A stretch of 64,000 bases of DNA from DATAAP01 sp041690495 (GTDB taxonomy: Bacteria; Pseudomonadota; Alphaproteobacteria; CACIAM-22H2): the NCBI GenBank assembly GCA_041690495.1, contig JAWLHE010000009.1, forward strand, positions 1 to 64,000. Direction: 5' to 3'. Every line of letters starts with the position of its first letter. Position 1 is the stretch's first letter. Both the position numbers and the translations under genes were made by a program. Positions 62,788 through 64,000 of the stretch are shown here, piece after piece. The notes beneath the pieces were generated by a model. The model was not told where the DNA came from and ran no database searches. It saw only the letters and a list, made by a program, of their open reading frames with translations.

Positions 62788-63222
62788 ATGATTCGGCAGA
62801 TCGACAGCGGATGCGTCATGCGGACCCTCTCACCACCGGATCCAGGCCTTTGGCAGTCGCGTGCGGAGTGGTTCCTGCGCGCGCACGACATCAATGCCGG
62901 ACCGCACCCGCTCGATCTGTCGCCTCGTGCGGGCATGCTGCTCGCCGAGCTTGAAGCCTTGTTCTGCGTCGGCGCGTGGGCATCGGTCGTGATCGTCGCC
63001 TGGGCACTGGTCGAGGCCGAGCAGCGCACTCTGGCGCGACGAGACGCGGAGCAGCGGCCCGAGCCGGATGTCGACTGGCTGCGCGAGCAGCGCAACGCGT
63101 TGGTCCACATAGCGCCGGACCAGGCTGGCGGCGATGTCCCGGACGAAGACGCGCTGGAGCAGATGGCGCAGGGCGCCGTGCGCGTTGCATTCAGGACGCT
63201 GTTCGCGGCGGTATGGAAATGA
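62788..63222 (+). CDS. Small HEPN-like helical protein of unknown function
   Basis: A 144-residue, apparently all-helical soluble protein. Near residue 110 the sequence WLREQRNALVH fits the Arg-Asn-x-x-x-His signature (Rx4H) of HEPN domains, which are often RNases or bind nucleotides. The preceding helices (GMLLAELEALFCVGAWASVVIVAWALVEAE) resemble the first HEPN helices. I do not recognise a specific family. It follows pccA by 16 bases and overlaps the acylphosphatase gene by four bases (ATGA), so it is an operon member rather than an isolated toxin. An in-frame ATG at 62818 is an alternative start. No antitoxin-like nucleotidyltransferase is adjacent. Confidence 0.65.
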   Translation: MIRQIDSGCVMRTLSPPDPGLWQSRAEWFLRAHDINAGPHPLDLSPRAGMLLAELEALFCVGAWASVVIVAWALVEAEQRTLARRDAEQRPEPDVDWLREQRNALVHIAPDQAGGDVPDEDALEQMAQGAVRVAFRTLFAAVWK

Positions 63223-63503
63223 GCGGCGGGACCGCGATCCGTGTCGTGATCTCCGGACGGGTTCAGGGCGTATGGTTCCGTGGCTGGACGGTCGAGACGG
63301 CACGGCAGGTGGGAGTGCGCGGCTGGGTGCGCAACCGGCGCGACGGCAAGGTCGAGGCGCTGATTATCGGCGAGCCGGAAGCGGTAGAGGCGATGATTGC
63401 CGCCTGCCGCGAGGGGCCGCCGCTGGCGCGCGTCGAGCATATCGAGCAGAGTGCCGCACAGGACGACGGCTCGGCGGGATTCCGTCAGGCGCCGACCGCC
63501 TGA
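63219..63503 (+). CDS. acyP: Acylphosphatase
   Basis: Small enzyme that hydrolyses acyl phosphates such as carbamoyl or acetyl phosphate. The 94-residue product contains both family signatures: GRVQGVWFRGWT with the catalytic Arg, and GWVRNRRDGKVE with the catalytic Asn. The ATG chosen overlaps the stop of the preceding gene (ATGA); another ATG lies two codons earlier. It is the last gene of the pcc locus and ends five bases before a convergent zinc-ribbon gene. Confidence 0.95.
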   Translation: MSGGTAIRVVISGRVQGVWFRGWTVETARQVGVRGWVRNRRDGKVEALIIGEPEAVEAMIAACREGPPLARVEHIEQSAAQDDGSAGFRQAPTA

Positions 63504-63508
63504 GCCGC

Positions 63509-63763
63509 CTAGAAATCGAAAATATCGTCGAGGAACGACTTGCGCTTCTTGTGGTGCGGTCTGTCGTAATGCGGCTCATCGCGCCGCGGCGCCGATTGCC
63601 GGTAGTCCCCGGGTGGCTGCATCGCCATAGTGCCGGCGCGCGCGATGATCTTGTCCAGCTCGCCGCGATCAAGCCAAACACCGCGGCATTTCGGGCAGTA
63701 ATCCACTTCTATGCCATGGCGCTCGGACATGACCAGGTCAACCTTGTCGATCGGGCACTGCAT
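63509..63763 (-). CDS. Zinc-ribbon protein of the TFIIB-type zf family
   Basis: An 84-residue protein with an N-terminal zinc ribbon: a CPID knuckle, then CPKCRGVWLDRGELDKII, the typical zf-TFIIB domain in small bacterial proteins. The remainder is polar and basic (SAPRRDEPHYDRPHHKKRK), ending in the conserved-looking FLDDIFDF. The start ATG has AAGGAG upstream on the minus strand. The molecular role of this family is unknown; some members are linked to stress or protein folding. Confidence 0.88.
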   Translation of the reverse strand: MQCPIDKVDLVMSERHGIEVDYCPKCRGVWLDRGELDKIIARAGTMAMQPPGDYRQSAPRRDEPHYDRPHHKKRKSFLDDIFDF

Positions 63764-63823
63764 CGCTCTCTCCTTCGCTCGCGCGGACGATGGGCCCATT
63801 ACTGCCGGCTGGCCGCCAGAGCG

Positions 63824-63855
63824 GCCCGGACCCGGAAGCTATAACGGGTCCGGGC
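63824..63855. repeat. 10-base perfect inverted repeat
   Basis: GCCCGGACCC and its complement flank a 12-base loop between the zinc-ribbon gene and the partial gene at the right edge, both on the minus strand. It could terminate the upstream (edge) gene, although no U-tract follows. Confidence 0.5.
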
Positions 63856-63880
63856 AGGCCCGGTTTCGACCCGATCGGCG

Positions 63881-64000
63881 TCAGCCAGCCGGCGTGGAGG
63901 CGCAGGAGCCCGGCGATCCGAACGTCGCGGCGAAGGTCTCGCGGAGCACGGTATCGACTTCCGGCCCGGTTGCTACGATCCCAAGATCGAGCAACGATGT
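63881..64000 (-). CDS. C-terminal end of an unidentified gene (partial)
   Basis: An open frame enters from the right edge on the minus strand and ends at a TGA. The 39 visible residues, with GIVATGPEVDTVLRETFAATFG followed by a Gly/Ser/Pro tail, have protein-like composition, and an inverted repeat lies 26 bases beyond the stop, where a terminator would be. The family cannot be named from this fragment. Confidence 0.5.
   Translation of the reverse strand, partial: TSLLDLGIVATGPEVDTVLRETFAATFGSPGSCASTPAG

Noticed and set aside
62788..63503. A toxin-antitoxin module formed by the HEPN-like gene and acylphosphatase
   Set aside because: Acylphosphatase is a well-defined enzyme family with intact active site, not an antitoxin, and no MNT-type partner is near.

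Overview
The window is GC-rich DNA from an alphaproteobacterium. Several features support this: an ATP12-type F1-ATPase assembly chaperone gene, a tRNA-Trp gene between tuf and secE, a long zinc-free S14, two EF-Tu genes, and the rpoBC operon running directly into the str-S10-spc-alpha ribosomal superlocus. The order or genus cannot be fixed from the sequence alone. Nearly everything is ordinary chromosomal backbone. No phage, insertion sequence, integrase or CRISPR array is visible.

Left part (1-17900). After a decayed response-regulator fragment and about 650 bases without a gene comes a sugar-acid catabolic locus (997-7323). It holds a TRAP transporter whose binding protein is separated from the two membrane subunits by an enolase-superfamily dehydratase on the other strand, then a KDPG-type aldolase, an RraA-like protein and an SDR dehydrogenase. 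Next are a sulfide-dehydrogenase-like flavoprotein and cytochrome pair, mscL, a small conserved gene coupled to an alpha/beta hydrolase, a short proline/tyrosine-rich secreted protein, a YeeE/YedE sulfur transporter divergent from a TusA-like protein, a MarR regulator, a DedA membrane protein, a GH13 alpha-glucosidase, tRNA-Thr and rlmB.

Central part (17966-50450). A promoter precedes tRNA-Tyr, tRNA-Gly, tuf, tRNA-Trp, secE, nusG, rplKA, rplJL and rpoBC, which ends in a strong intrinsic terminator. A near-consensus promoter at 31852-31880 then starts rpsL-rpsG-fusA-tuf, followed by the complete S10 and spc blocks, secY, adk, a second near-consensus promoter, and rpsM-rpsK-rpoA-rplQ with a terminal hairpin. 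The two tuf genes are almost identical at the DNA level.

Right part (50563-64000). A translationally coupled run (Deg protease, rarA, crcB, an rluC-type pseudouridine synthase) is followed by a second one (HAD phosphatase, AsmA, ATP12). Then comes the propionyl-CoA carboxylase locus: pccB, a small two-helix membrane gene broken by an in-frame TGA, pccA, a small HEPN-like protein and acylphosphatase. A zinc-ribbon protein and the C-terminal end of an unidentified gene lie on the minus strand at the right edge.

I found no clearly new biological system. The observations most worth a second look are the in-frame TGA at a position where the two-helix family usually has tryptophan (60623), the HEPN-like protein next to it, the homogenised tuf pair with codon use unlike its neighbours, and the interleaved sugar-acid locus.
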